A stretch of 64,000 nt of DNA from Microstegium vimineum (GCA_022036555.1 CM039131.1:32452455-32516454), one strand, 5' to 3'; positions 25,301-35,692 are shown, numbered from the stretch's first letter. Numbers and translations are program-made. Notes: generated from the letters alone by a model not told the origin.

Positions 25301-28300
25301 ACGTTGGACCCCCTTGGTATGTGCTCCACTGTAAATCCTTGGAACTTTATTTCTGCTGTTCTTACAAGGGTGAGGTATTTTGCCAGCTCGGGTTCACGTG
25401 CTGTGAAGTCTTTCTCAACCTGGCCTGCCACTATTTGTGAGTCTATTTTGATTCCTAGTCTTTGTGCGCCCATGTTTTTTGCCTTCGCTAGGGCCAAGGC
25501 TAAGCCTTCGTATTTTGCAATGTTGTTAGTGGACTTAAACAACAATTTCGCTGCATACTTCGTTCGTATTCTTGATGGTGATATCAGGACTGCGGAGGCC
25601 CGTGCTCCTTTCTTTCCCCAGGCTCCGTAGGTGAATGCTGACCATGATTGGTCTTCGCTTGTAATTTGTATTGATTCGTGCGGCGTCCAGTCCGCCACAA
25701 AATCTGCTAAAGCTTGTGACTTGATGGCCGTTCTGGGTACGAAGCTGATGTTGTATTGTGATAATTCTGCGGCCCATTTTGCCGTTCTGCCGGAGGCCTC
25801 CTTATTCTTGAAGATGTCTCATAGCGGCTGTGTCGAAGGTACCGTTATTTCGTGGGCTTGGAAGTAGTGTTTGAGCTTTCTTGATGATATTAGGACCGCG
25901 TACGCAATTTTCTCAACCTCTGAATAATTCAGCTTCGCTCCTGATATTGCTTCTGAGATGTAGTACACTGGATACTGTTGTTTGGTGCCTTCGACTTCTC
26001 TTTCTTGTGTCAGTACTGAACTTACTACGTGTTCTGTTGCTGCTACGTAGAGCAGTAAGGGTGTATCTGGGGTGGCAGTTGTGACTACTAGGTCGCTTGC
26101 CAGGTAAGCTTTTAGTTGTTGGAATGCCTTCGACTGTTCTTTCCCCATTGGAATTTTTCTGAGCCTCTATCACCTTGAAGAATGGCAAGCTTCGCTCTGC
26201 TGACTTTTAGATGAATCTGTTCAATGCTGCAATTCTTTCTGTTAGTTTTTGCACTTCTTTTCTGGTTGTTGGTTCGACTATTGCCTTGATTGCTTTTGTT
26301 TTGTCCGGATTTGCCTGTATGCCCTCCGGGCCTATCATGCATCCAAGCATCTTTCCTTTGCTTACTCCGAAGACACATTTCTCCGGATTTAACTTGATGC
26401 CTGCTTCCCTTAAGTTGGCGAAGGTTTCTCTGAGGTCGGCCAAGTGCTCCGCCTTGCTTTTGCTCACTACTATGATGTCGTCGACGTAGGCTATAATGTT
26501 GCGCAATAGTTGAGGTCCTAGTACCACCTTGGTCATTCTTGCGAAGGTTGATCTTGCATTTTTCAGTCCTTCTGACATCCTGACGAAACAATATATGTCG
26601 AAGGGTGTTGTGAAGCTTGTTTTGTCTTCGTCCTCTTTTTTGAGCCAAATTTGGTGATAACCCGAAAAACAATCCAAGATTGAGAATCTTTTGCACCCTG
26701 CTGCTTTGTCAACCGAAGAGTCGATTCTTAGCAATGGGAATGCATCTTTCTTGCATGCTTTGTTCAGGTCCGTGAAGTCGATGCACATTCGCATCTTGCC
26801 GTTCTTTTTGGGGACGAGTACGACATTGGATAGCCAGTCCGAGTACTTGACTTCTCTGATGACCTTCGCATCTAGCAGTCTTTGGACCTCAGTCTTCGCT
26901 GCTAACACTCTATCTTCTGACATTTTTCTTTGCCTCTGTTTTCTTGGCTTACAGTGTTCATTGACGTCCAACAAATGCTCTATTAGTTGTCTGCTTACTC
27001 CGCCTAGGTCGGATGCTGACCAAGCGAAAATATCTCCGTTTTTGCTGAGGGTGGTGCGGAGCTGTTCCTCTTCCTCTGCTGTTAGCTTCGCGCTAATTAT
27101 GACCTTTCGATCTGGTACCTCCTCTTGGAGTGGGACAATCTTCGTCTCTTCTTGGCTTCGTAAATCTGTTTTTCCCCCTAGCATGTCGGGGGATACTTCA
27201 GTTGCCACTGAATTTACATTTCTCTGTGCTTTGTTAATGTTTCTTTCTATGTTTCGGGCTTCTTTTTGACTCGCATTGATCGTAATGACCCCATGAAACA
27301 CTGGGATTTTCATGCATAAGTAGCTCATATGAATGGCTGCGTTAAATTTTGCTGTGAACCCTCTGCTGAAGATTGCATTGTAGGCATAATGCAAGTCGAC
27401 GACGTCGAAGGTGATGTACTCTGTTCTTGCATTGTTTTGGTCCCCGAAAGAAACTGGTAAGGAGATCTTTCCTAAGGCATTGTTTTTTCGGCCTCCGAAT
27501 CCTATTAGCGGCGATCCCGAAGGCTGGAGTTGGTTTCTGCTTAGCTTCATCTGGTTGAAGGTGTTGACGAACAAGATGTCGGCTGAGCTGCCTGTGTCTA
27601 TCAGGATCCTGCTGATTTCCCATGCCGCTATATTTGCCTTGATTACCATCGCATCGGTGTGGGGTAGCTTTCTAAGCAGAGGTCTTCTTCTGAAAAGGCG
27701 ATGGGAGTCTTCGACCAGTCTGTGTGTCGTATCGGACCTTCGACAGAGACGTTGTTGACCATCCTGTAGTGATCCTTCTTTTGCCTTTTGGTTTCAAACT
27801 CCATGTTCGAGCCTCCGGCTATGGGTAGTATCATCCCAATTGTTGGGAGGGGGTTGTGTGGGTTCAACTGGTTTTCGGGTGGGGGTTCAGCTTTTGGTAC
27901 CACCCCCTAGGGCATGTTTTGTACTTGGGGTGGTGGAGGAGGTAGTGCTTCATACCGACGGTTTTGCCCTTGTGTTTGCTGCGAAGGTTCCATGAATGTT
28001 ATGCGGGGCGGTGGTGGGTAAGCGTTGTGATGTGGAGTTGGGGGATTCGGTGGTCTCCATGCTGGCAAGAAATTTGGGAAATAAGATGCTTGCATCGTGG
28101 AGGGGTGTACTTGGGTCGAGTTCAAACTCGGGTAGACTGGACAGTAGTGCTGCGGTTGCTGCCAATCTTGGGCTGTGTGGTTCACTTGCCTTGCCTGCAT
28201 TTGGCTTTGCGGAGGTTGTTCTTGCCTTGCTTTCATCCTCTGCTGTGTTTCCTTTGCTTCCGGGCAATCTCTTGTGATGTGACCCTTGTCTTCGCCATGA

Positions 28301-30638
28301 AAAAAGCACCATAATTTCTTGGTCCTTTGTCCTTGACCCTTGTTGCAAGGTTTGTTCTGATTCTACCTTCGATCGGTGCTTTGTCCTTGTTGTTGGCCTG
28401 ACTGATTTGCGTGAGATTTTTCTTCGTTGTGTTGTTGCTCATTAGACACATTGAAGACCTGTGCTGCCTTCGGCTGTTGCCAGTTGTTGTTGTTGTTGTT
28501 CGTTCTGGGTGGTCTTCGATTCCCTTGAGGTTGGTTTGAACCTTGTTGCTTATAGAGGTTATGTTCCTCTATTCTTTTTCTTAGGTCATTGTCTGACCTG
28601 CAGTACTTCTCGAATTCACTGTATAGATCTACGATGTTCGATGGTTTCTCTCTTGCCAGGTGACCTGCTAGGGGTCCTATTCGGAGGCCTTTGCATGCAG
28701 CTTCGATCGCGACTTTCTCTGACACGTTTGGTGCTTTCGCCTTGAGTTGGATAAAACGTTGGAAGTACTCTTTCAATGACTCCCCCTGTGCCTGCTTGCA
28801 CTGAAACAGGTCCGAAGAGGTTAGTGACTCGTTGGCGAAGCCTTTGAAATTCACCGTGATTTTGTCGCGAAGGTCTTCCTATGAGTAAATAGTGCTTGGC
28901 CTGAGCATGGAGTACCAGGCTAGTGCATCGCCTTCTGCTGCGATCACGAAGGATTTGGCCAGAACAGCGTCATTTCCGCTCGCGGAAGCTACTGCCGCTT
29001 CGTAGCTCATGATGAACTGCCTTAGGTCAGTTTTGCCGTTGAACTTTGGCAGTGCAGTAGGCTTGTACTTTGAGGACAAGGCGTGTTTTGCAGGCCTTCA
29101 GACAGAGGTGATTTGGAGTCCATTCTCCATCGTTGATGGTTTTGATTGTAAGTGTCTATGTTGTATGGGTTCCTGAATTCAAGTGCACCGTGCTGGTGTG
29201 GCATTTGGGGCCTTCTGATTGGTTCGTCCTTGAACTGCTGAGCTTCGTCGTCATGCCTGAAATGCTGAGCACCTTCGCCATGGGCTTGTTGCATGCTTTG
29301 TATCTCGCCTTGGAGAAGTGCGAGCTGCTGTCGCATCTCTGCTGTCTACTGTGATAGCTGTATTGCTCTTTGACTTGCTTGCTGCTCTGCGGTCAGGCGG
29401 TCTCTTTCCTCTTGCGCCCTTTGTATCTCTTGTTGCAGGTTGCGTAGAATTTCCTCTGGTGTTTGCTCTGGGGGGCGGTTGTTCATCTTCGTTGTTTTCA
29501 TTTGGTTGGGCATCTTGTGCTGGATCTGGTGACTGCCCGCCCCGTGGTGGGGATGGTATTTGTGCGTCTCGCGGTGGGGATGGTGGTTGCACCTGACGAG
29601 CACGTCTTGGTCCTGTGGCTCGTGGCGCTGCGTCTGTTGTGGCATAAGTGCTTCGCACGTTGCGACGCGGCCTTTGCTCCCCTTCCTGGGAGGTTGCATC
29701 TTCTTCATTGTAATCCGTTATCATTGCTCTCTTGGATGTCATCGTGGGCTTGACTTCGGCCAAGCACAGTGGGCGCCACTGTTGGAAAAAGCTTCTCCGA
29801 ACAGAACCTGAGGACCGAGCGAAGGCTCAAGCTTCGCAGAAGCCGGGAAGCTTCGCTCGGTCGAAGCTCGGGTTAATTACCGGGGGATCTCCACGTACGC
29901 CGAAGATCCCTCTCTTGTGGTACGATTGCGAGGTATGGAAAGCGGACCTTCGCGATGCTGAAGAGTCTAGCCGGGACGGCGGCAGAAAAACGACTTTGGG
30001 AAACGGGAAACCCTAGAAATCAGGGATCTTGTCCCCTCTATTACGTTGGGTGGCGACCCCTTTTTATAGTACACTGTTCATGTTACAATCAAGATTACAC
30101 AAATGTCCTCCTACCTGCTCCCGAATATTTCGGGAGCCTTTCTAACAACTCCGGGGGTCTTCTAGGTAAACAAAATCAGCCGAAGTTTGCTGGGCCTTGA
30201 AGGGAGCTAATGGAGGCCCAGCCTGCTCGGCCCAACGCCTCGCTAAGGACACCTGCTTCCGGCTTGGTCGATGGGTCGGAGGTCTCGACTGCTCGTCCCG
30301 AGGCCTTCGCCCTGGCCACTCCCGCCGTACCTTCGTCTTTGGCTATGCCGACAGGCCAGAGGTTCCAGCCGCTGTCCTGGGACCTCCGCTCCGAGTGTTT
30401 TCGCGAACGAAGACCTGAGCCCTTCGTCGTGGCACCTGCGCAAACATAGAAGTGTGTCTTCGGGATTACCTTTCTCAGTCTGATCGCGCACTGCTGTTAT
30501 GAGGTTGCTGGCCTTTGTCACAGCCTTCGTTCGCGGGGCGCGTTGTTTGGTGGAGGGGGACTACTGCCTTGTTCGATTTTTGGGTCCACAGGGACCTTCG
30601 CGACTTATGTCCCAACACTACTCGAGTACCTTGGACAT
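15391..30638 (-). CDS. HMA4: small HMA-domain gene split by a 14.4-kb retrotransposon in intron 1
   Basis: Exon 3 is 15761-15391 and exon 2 is 15938-15860 (79 nt). Exon 1 (ATGTCCAAG) is at 30638-30630, beyond the retrotransposon. Joined, they give 152 residues with no stop. The product has an HMA domain, a metal loop reading VPDAKN (no cysteine), about 50 residues of K/E/A-rich linker, a poly-Pro/Tyr/Gly tail and the CaaX box CRIM. Exon 1 was found by its match to HMA2 exon 1 and because DNA on both sides of the insertion lines up with the uninterrupted HMA2 intron 1. The element lies within 12 nt of the intron's 5' splice site and on the same strand, so its LTR poly(A) signals could end the transcript early. 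The coding capacity is intact but expression as one mRNA is doubtful. HMA2 is its nearest relative. Confidence 0.8.
16231..16235. repeat. target-site duplication CTACT (left copy)
   Basis: CTACT at 16231-16235 is repeated exactly at 30618-30622, flanking the two LTRs. Confidence 0.9.
16236..17075 (-). repeat. 3' LTR of the Tat element (left copy)
   Basis: 840 bp, starting TGTTGG and ending CCAACA, about 95% identical to 29780-30617. A TATA box (minus-strand TATAAAAAGG, about 16516-16525) faces HMA4 exons 2 and 3. Confidence 0.93.
17076..17090 (-). other. polypurine tract
   Basis: The minus strand reads CTCAAAGGGGGAAAC directly next to the LTR start. This is the expected primer for plus-strand DNA synthesis and fixes the element's orientation. 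Confidence 0.85.
17290..17302 (+). promoter_or_regulatory. TATA box for the antisense ORF of the retroelement
   Basis: 'CCCTTTATAAAAG' on the plus strand lies about 120 bp upstream of the first long antisense frame. It is a canonical TATA sequence oriented opposite to gag-pol. Confidence 0.55.
17411..21720 (+). pseudogene. antisense accessory ORF region of the Tat element (PF04195-like 'gypsy-type transposon' protein)
   Basis: Plus-strand frames opposite to gag-pol encode a protein of the grass family usually annotated as 'putative gypsy type transposon' (PF04195). Roughly 17720-18300 is the conserved globular domain (block FCWACESFGIEPDI, many Trp). 18310-19744 is a low-complexity Ser/Ala/Pro linker. 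20285-20690 is a long coiled coil rich in E, K, R and L, and 20700-21060 is an alpha-helical end. The function is unknown. The reading is broken by a TAG at 18307-18309, by a frame change in the A-run near 18803-18808, and by intron-like T-rich spacers (19745-20200, 21060-21135), some of which may be true introns. The last frame (21445-21711) may be its final exon. Confidence 0.7.
22329..22387. repeat. (TACA)n/(AT)n microsatellite
   Basis: 'atacatacatacataca' runs into about 20 AT units inside the retrotransposon spacer. Confidence 0.9.
23440..23690. repeat. three imperfect tandem copies of about 90-100 bp
   Basis: The phrase 'cggtg(t/c)(c/t)(t/c)gac(t/g)tgtcagg(t/a)ctttt' recurs near 23450, 23530 and 23610, each followed by 'gag-tt-tg-acg-ctc'. 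It lies in the retroelement spacer. Confidence 0.7.
24076..27903 (-). pseudogene. pol of the Tat element: protease, RT, RNase H, archaeal RNase H, integrase (broken)
   Basis: In order on the minus strand: aspartic protease (DTGSS near 27595), reverse transcriptase (YVDD near 26480), Ty3-type RNase H (26148-25819), a second archaeal-type RNase H (25698-25120), and integrase. The integrase has an HHCC finger (His and Cys residues near 24980-24850) and a DDE core (WGMD near 24770, TVDN near 24585, ESNVVVER near 24500). Breaks: a stop at 26207 followed by a frame change near 26155, a stop at about 25817, a stop at 25120 and another at 24076. Each stop sits inside conserved sequence, so these are decay and not normal ends. 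It cannot encode a full polyprotein. Confidence 0.88.
27907..29763 (-). pseudogene. gag of the Tat element (broken)
   Basis: The N-terminal part (29763-29251) is Pro/Arg/Gln-rich. The retrotransposon gag domain lies at about 29080-28620 (block FNGKTDLRQF; 'ESLKEYFQRF' further on). An Asn/Gln-rich linker and a zinc-knuckle-like block near 28320-28275 (CFFHGEDKGHITRDC) follow. In-frame stops near 29348, at 28879 and at 28363 interrupt it. The modified knuckle is usual for Tat elements as far as I recall. Confidence 0.8.
29761..29778 (-). other. primer-binding site
   Basis: Starting one base inside the 5' LTR, the minus strand reads TGGCGCCCACTGTGCTTG. TGGCGCC is a common plant PBS start. The matching tRNA was not determined; tRNA-Arg is reported for RIRE2-like elements. 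Confidence 0.75.
29780..30617 (-). repeat. 5' LTR of the Tat element (right copy)
   Basis: 838 bp, paired with 16236-17075. Its TATA box (about 30060-30067, minus) would drive the element. It abuts the target duplication at 30618-30622. Confidence 0.93.
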
Positions 30639-31330
30639 CGCGTTGATCGCCGGTCACCCGCAGCCGATTCAGGTGCTCCGAATGAATAATGATGATGGGA
30701 AACAGTTACAGAAACTGTTGACGGTGGCTACTATACGTGCGCTAGCTGATCGTCGTATATGTTTTTTGCGCTGCTGCTGCAAGTAGTGCAACTACAGACC
30801 AAGAGCAGCCTACTGGTGAATGAATGAGCAAAGCTATGCTCTCGGGGCACCTTCATTTATACACGCGCGCGAGCGGGCAAAATGCATGCCGAAATGTGGT
30901 GATGGGACGGAGATATAGACGATGGCGTCTGCCGCCTTCCGAACTGCAAATAATTGGAAGGCGCCTATATATAACCGTAAAAAAAGGACGACCACACGTG
31001 TATCGATCGATCGGTGTAAGAACGTTCGTCGTAGCTGAAAATTAAAGTTTCAGTTTCCTACAACTCCTGCTCCGGTTACCTACGAATCTTCCGACGATCC
31101 GGTCAGACAATCCAAGCTACAGTACGTACGAGTACGACTGATGGGTACAGGAGACCACGTATATCCAATAACGAGCCGAGCGCAGCCAACGGTTGGTTTT
31201 GCTCGCTTGCTAGACCAAATAGTTGAGAGCGGCTAGCTGTTGCAGTGTTGCTTCTCTCCGAGGGCACCAGCATACGGCCACGCGGGTCGAGTAGATCTTT
31301 CCTTCCAACTCGTTGGACTGACTGTGGCCA
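30639..31330 (-). promoter_or_regulatory. HMA4 upstream region with TATA box
   Basis: This DNA lines up with the upstream region of HMA2 (9732-10080). Shared blocks include 'tatatgtttt(t)gcgctgc', 'gagcgggcaaaatg' and 'gtaagaacgttcgt'. A TATA box (minus GTATAAATG, about 30855-30863) lies some 220 bp from the ATG. The promoter therefore survives beyond the retrotransposon. Confidence 0.6.
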
Positions 31331-31339
31331 CTACAAGCC

Positions 31340-31928
31340 AACGACTGACTTATGCTACAACTTTTATTTAGGAAGTTTTTTCATCCGAGTTAGTTTACAA
31401 AAAATTAAATTTCAAATTTGACAAATTCGTACGTATTTTTCGATGACAAGATGATTTCAAATGAAAAAGTTGTAAACTACAAAGTTTCATAATTTTTCGA
31501 GATCTACAACTTTTATTTATGAAGTTTTTCCATCCGAGATCGTTTACAAAAATAAAAAAAATCAGTGTCCTGGTACACCACATGTGGTTCCAGCCACGAA
31601 GAGACAGTGACTGCTCATCATCACATGCAGTTTGTGGCTGGAACCGGCAGTGAAACTGTCCAGATTATCACATGCGGTTCCAGCCACCAACTGGCAGTGA
31701 AGCTCATCATCGATCACTGCCGGTTCGTGGCTTGAACCGACAGTGAAAGGACAGATAAGCTTCACTGTCGGTTCAAGCCATGAACTGGCAGTGATGATTA
31801 GCTTCACTGCCGGTTCTGGCCCTGCCCCAATCTTTCAGAGCTTGAACCGACAGTGAAGGGTTATCACTGCCGGCCCATTACAATCCGGCGGTGATGGGCC
31901 GACAGTGATAACTGAATCTGTAGTAGTG
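31340..31928. mobile_element. CACTA (En/Spm) transposon end
   Basis: On the minus strand the right edge reads CACTACTACAGATTCAG, a CACTA-type terminus. Behind it, 31639-31910 holds about ten copies in both orientations of the 11-bp word CACTG(C/T)CGGTT, as expected of CACTA subterminal transposase-binding repeats. 31340-31560 carries 'tctacaacttttatttatgaag'-type repeats common inside these elements. The opposite terminus was not found. Confidence 0.65.
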
Positions 31929-32580
31929 ATAGTTGACGGGCAGGCGGAGGGTGGCGTATCGTGGCGTAGAAGACGTGGTGGCATAGGATCTTGATGATGG
32001 CCAAGGAGATCCGGAGCGGAAAGAGCCAGCGCACCCCCGTTCCACCGCTGCAGCGTTGCCTCCTGCCGCTCCGACGGCATGTCGGCGCTCCTGCGGACGC
32101 AGGGGAATCCACCGACGAGGCACAACGACCAGCCGCAAAGCAGCAACGTGGCCACCCGCGTGCTCAGCACCCACAACACCACCCACGCCAGGGCCACCGC
32201 CTCATGGATGCACCACGTCGCCATCAGCTCCGCGCTCTGGATCCGGTTCCGCCGTCGAGCACGGCCACAAGCGCCTCGGCGGCAACGACACGGCGCATCT
32301 GGAGGGCGCGGCGCACCTAGAGGGCGTGGCGCAGGACGACGGATGCAGAGCTGGTTGGGGTGGAGACAGAGCCCGGGAAGCGGGGCTCCCGGCGCGGCGT
32401 GAGGGAGGCGGCGCGGCCTCGGTGGCGAGGAGCGCGACGGAGGGAGGAGGCAGATCCGGGGGTGGGAGTGCCGGTTGGGTCGCGATTGTGGGGTTCTGGA
32501 GGCGGGAGGCGGGAGACGGCGGAGGGGTGGAGAAGGCGGGAGCGGCCGGAGCGTCGCCGTCGCCCTGGTAGCCGCCGGCA
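31929..32580 (-). other. GC-rich open region next to the CACTA end, unidentified
   Basis: A minus-strand frame of 248 codons (32581-31838) has two hydrophobic stretches (around WCIHEAVALAWVVLWVL and a following Leu-rich part), preceded by Arg/Pro-rich sequence of low complexity. Its end runs into the CACTA terminal repeats, so it is not an intact gene. It may be a fragment of a membrane-protein gene caught beside or by the transposon. I do not recognise the parent. Confidence 0.35.
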
Positions 32581-32639
32581 CTGTCGGAGAGAAGGAAGAA
32601 AGAGTGTCTGTAGAAAGAGTGGATAGGGTGACATGATTC

Positions 32640-33046
32640 TTCTATTATTAAATTACCAGACTACCCTTAATTACAGTTTTTTTCGAAATTAGAATTATTC
32701 CAGTTTTTTAATATGATCTTCTCATCAATTTTAGTATGCACCGGGTGCGTACGAACCCACAATTTAATACACATCACTTTGTGCACTCTCGGTGCCTCTC
32801 AAGCTAGTTCCTCTATCTTTTTAACCGTTGGATCGGGCATTGTGATTCGTTCATTTTTCGACAATCATTGTAAAATATCTCCTTTTATTATTTCAAATAA
32901 GTATCATTAGATTTGTTTTAAGTGTTCAGCTATAATTGTTTGAGAAGGATTAAACTATTTTGTTTCCAATGTAGATGTTAATTGTCGCTATAGACCGTTG
33001 GTTATAGATGTTTGAGAAAGATTTAGCTATATTTTAATTTACAATT
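32640..33046. other. intergenic
   Basis: AT-rich, no gene or clear repeat ends. Confidence 0.5.
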
Positions 33047-34364
33047 TTAGTTGTTAGGTGTCGCTATAGCCTGCGATAAGCCAGCTATTTGCTGTTTCAG
33101 GTGATGATTTAAAACACTGGTATCTACATAATCTGAACGAGCATAAAGGTGCGTAATTTTAAAACTGGCCGGGAACGATGTAAATGTTCTGTCAACGATC
33201 AGTCTCATTCCGATAAATGTTTCATTAAAAGTAATCCATTCTAAATGCATTATTTCCACCTGATGCATCTATGGTAAGGTAAAACATATAGAAAGATGCT
33301 GGTGCGTGCGTCATTTTCAAAGGCCACGCGCGTCTCTAATTTTGTTAACTATCAAGCACTAAATTCTTTTTTGACGAACGGCATGACACTTGCTATTAGT
33401 TTTTTTGTCCATTGTGGACGTTTTTCTGACTCTTCTTGTTCTCACCAACCCTCGCGTCAGCACCTTCAGCAAATACTGACCGGCTGTGAAGGTAACAAGG
33501 GAAAACTAGACAACTTCAGGGCTTGTTTTTGGATGGGAAGAATTTGATAAGAATTTCAAAGGAATCTAATTTTTTTTTATTTTGCTTGCACCACATGTTT
33601 GGAATGGAGGGATGAAGTTTTTCTTTCCTATGAAAAGACTTCCTTTCCTTCCTGAAATGGAAGAAATAAAACATCCACTTTAAGCTCTTGAAAAAATTTC
33701 CTACATGTAAATGGAGAGATGAGCAAACTCTTGTTCACTAGAATGGAGAAATAAACATGTTCTTATATTTCCTGTATTTCAAACACCTGTTTCTATAAAG
33801 TTGTTGTATTTTTCAATCCTTTGTTTTGTACCTACACTTATTTTCAATTCCTATGTTTTCTTCCTTCCTTCGTTCCAAATAAGACCCGCTTGTGCAGGTT
33901 GCAACAAAACTAACAATTAGATGTTGAACTGCTTTACATTAGCTTTTTGAAGATCACTACAGTTGGCAACGGATGGAAATATTTTTATTGTTTGAACTAG
34001 TGTCCTGGTCGATCTATAAGACTATGGCCTTCTCCTTTTATTTCCTCCAAAACTTTGTAATAATGGGATGTGTACATCCTTGGATGTAGAAAGGGCCGGA
34101 TTTTGTTATCCATTATCTAAAAAAAAAGTTGGTAACGGATCTTGACCTAGGGCCTAGGCCTTGCATCATCTCTCTGCAAGGAGCCTTGGGGCGACACGTC
34201 GCCACCACCACAACACCTCGTCCTCGGACAGCTTCTTGGCCACCGCCACTCTCCGGCGAACGGTGGCGGCGGATGCGGTGGCACACAAAAGGTGCCCATC
34301 TACAACCCCTTTCCTCCCCCTCTACCTGCCTAGTTTCTCCCTGTTCCTCTCGTTGTCGGGTGAC
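33047..34364. repeat. intergenic module copy C (duplicate of 7284-8376)
   Basis: It is colinear with module A from 'gttaggtgtcgctatagcc' to 'ctcgttgtcgggtgac', where the assembly gap begins. It shares the inner MITE (33520-33888). It has one extra piece, the poly(A)-ended insertion at 33975-34126. It lies about 2.4 kb upstream of HMA4 exon 1. Confidence 0.85.
33975..34126 (+). mobile_element. 3' end of a LINE-like (poly-A) insertion with 14-bp target duplication
   Basis: The 152-bp insert ends in 'ctaaaaaaaa' and is flanked by AGTTGGCAACGGAT (33961-33974) and AGTTGGTAACGGAT (34127-34140). Module A has the empty site, with a single AGTTGGCAACGGAT. The 3' sequence ('gatgtagaaagggccgg') resembles the tails of 5'-truncated grass LINEs. 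Confidence 0.8.
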
Positions 34365-34464
34365 NNNNNNNNNNNNNNNNNNNNNNNNNNNNNNNNNNNN
34401 NNNNNNNNNNNNNNNNNNNNNNNNNNNNNNNNNNNNNNNNNNNNNNNNNNNNNNNNNNNNNNNN
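34365..34464. other. assembly gap (100 N)
   Basis: Exactly 100 N, the usual placeholder for a gap of unknown size. Any reading frame drawn through it is meaningless. Confidence 1.
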
Positions 34465-34604
34465 ATTATTAGATTTTTTTAATCAATTATATTTTCATAG
34501 TATGCCTATTTGATGTCATAAATCTTTATAAATTTCTCTATAATATTTGGTCAAACACTCTCCAAAATTTTTGGAATGTCTTATAATTTAGGATGGAGGG
34601 AGTA
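34465..34604. mobile_element. right half of a Stowaway-type MITE, cut by the gap
   Basis: The end 'aatgtcttataatttaggatggagggagta' matches the termini of the MITEs at 36012-36275 and 39973-40236. The left end is lost in the gap. Confidence 0.7.
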
Positions 34605-35435
34605 GATCACTGTCTATGACATGCAATTCAAATTCAGAATGCCACAACCATAAAAGTCGACAAGGACTTGGTGGTGCTGCCCTCAAATTCATTACTCGAC
34701 ATGTTACAAAAATATATTCTATAATATATCTATCGATACTAATTTGATGGAATAAATCTTGATGTTTTCCTCTAAAAATCTGGTCAAAATTTAATTTTTT
34801 TGACTTGCGACAAATCTAGAAATCTATTTATTCATTAACATAAACATTAGATAAACACCTACTCTTGAAGCATAGTTTCAATAGTTACAAATAAATGCAT
34901 AGTTTTATTCTATTATTTTATAGATATTTAATTTTATAACTCAGTAGGTAATTGTGGCAAGAGACTCTCCTCCTCGTAAAACTTACTTATTGTCTTCTAT
35001 ATAAAAACATAGATATGGCATAAATATATCTATATGTGACTGACATTAAATGTGAATTAAACATTATAAAAATTCCACTGAGATCCGACACATAGATACC
35101 GTAGTATTGGCCCATACTACCGAAACACGACACGAGCGGCGACCATAGGTAGTGACGTACGTGGAAGAACATTCGTGGCTGGCAATAAGTTTTCCAAGTA
35201 AACTACGACAGTCCAACTAACGGGCACAGAAAATGACCTCAAAGGCCATGTATCCGAACCGAGCCAACACACACGTGTTTGTCGCTGGACAAGGACAACG
35301 ATGCACGTTGCTTCGTACGTACGAGGGCAGCATCACCAAGGACTCTGGAAATCGACAAGTCGTTTGGACTAGGGGCCAATGCAACGACCGACTTTTATAC
35401 AATTCAGCAACCACGCCCAATACAGTAATTTGACT
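34605..35435. other. intergenic
   Basis: No gene is seen. Confidence 0.5.
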
Positions 35436-35627
35436 AGGCCTTATTTAGTTCCAAAATTCTTACGGATGTAAAGTAACGTAGCGTTTCGATTGTATTTAGT
35501 AATTATTATTCAGATAAACTGTATAATTAGTTATTTTTTTATCTATATTTAATGTTTCATGCATGCGTTTAAAGATTCGATGTGATAGAAAATCTTGTTA
35601 AATTTTGAGTAGAACTAAACAAGCCCT
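35436..35627. mobile_element. hAT/PIF-type MITE
   Basis: The left end 'aggccttatttagttccaaaattctt' and the right end 'aaattttgagtagaactaaacaagccct' are inverted complements. About 190 bp, of the common grass 'GGCCTTGTTTAGTTC' family. The superfamily is not certain. Confidence 0.65.
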
Positions 35628-35692
35628 AAACTTTAGCATATCCATTAGTCCTCCTTTCGAATCCTTATAATAAGGACTAAAGTTTAACATGT

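Larger units (their letters stand above)
16236..30617 (-). mobile_element. Ty3/gypsy LTR retrotransposon, Tat lineage (RIRE2/Retand/Grande-like), 14.4 kb
   Basis: The element has two LTRs (16236-17075 and 29780-30617) with TGTTGG...CCAACA ends and a perfect 5-bp target duplication CTACT (16231-16235 and 30618-30622). It has a primer-binding site at 29761-29778 and a polypurine tract at 17076-17090, and it reads on the minus strand. The order is gag (29763-27907), protease-RT-RNase H (27903-25819), a second archaeal-type RNase H (25698-25120), integrase (about 25090-24076), then a long non-coding part with an antisense ORF region (17410-21720). The dual RNase H and the antisense ORF are marks of the Tat lineage. 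The LTRs differ at about 35-40 positions by eye (about 4-5%), an insertion age of one to two million years at usual grass rates. Many stops and frame changes make it non-autonomous. Confidence 0.92.

Noticed and set aside
34129..34482. Open frames running across the N gap
   Set aside because: They include 100 unknown bases and MITE sequence.
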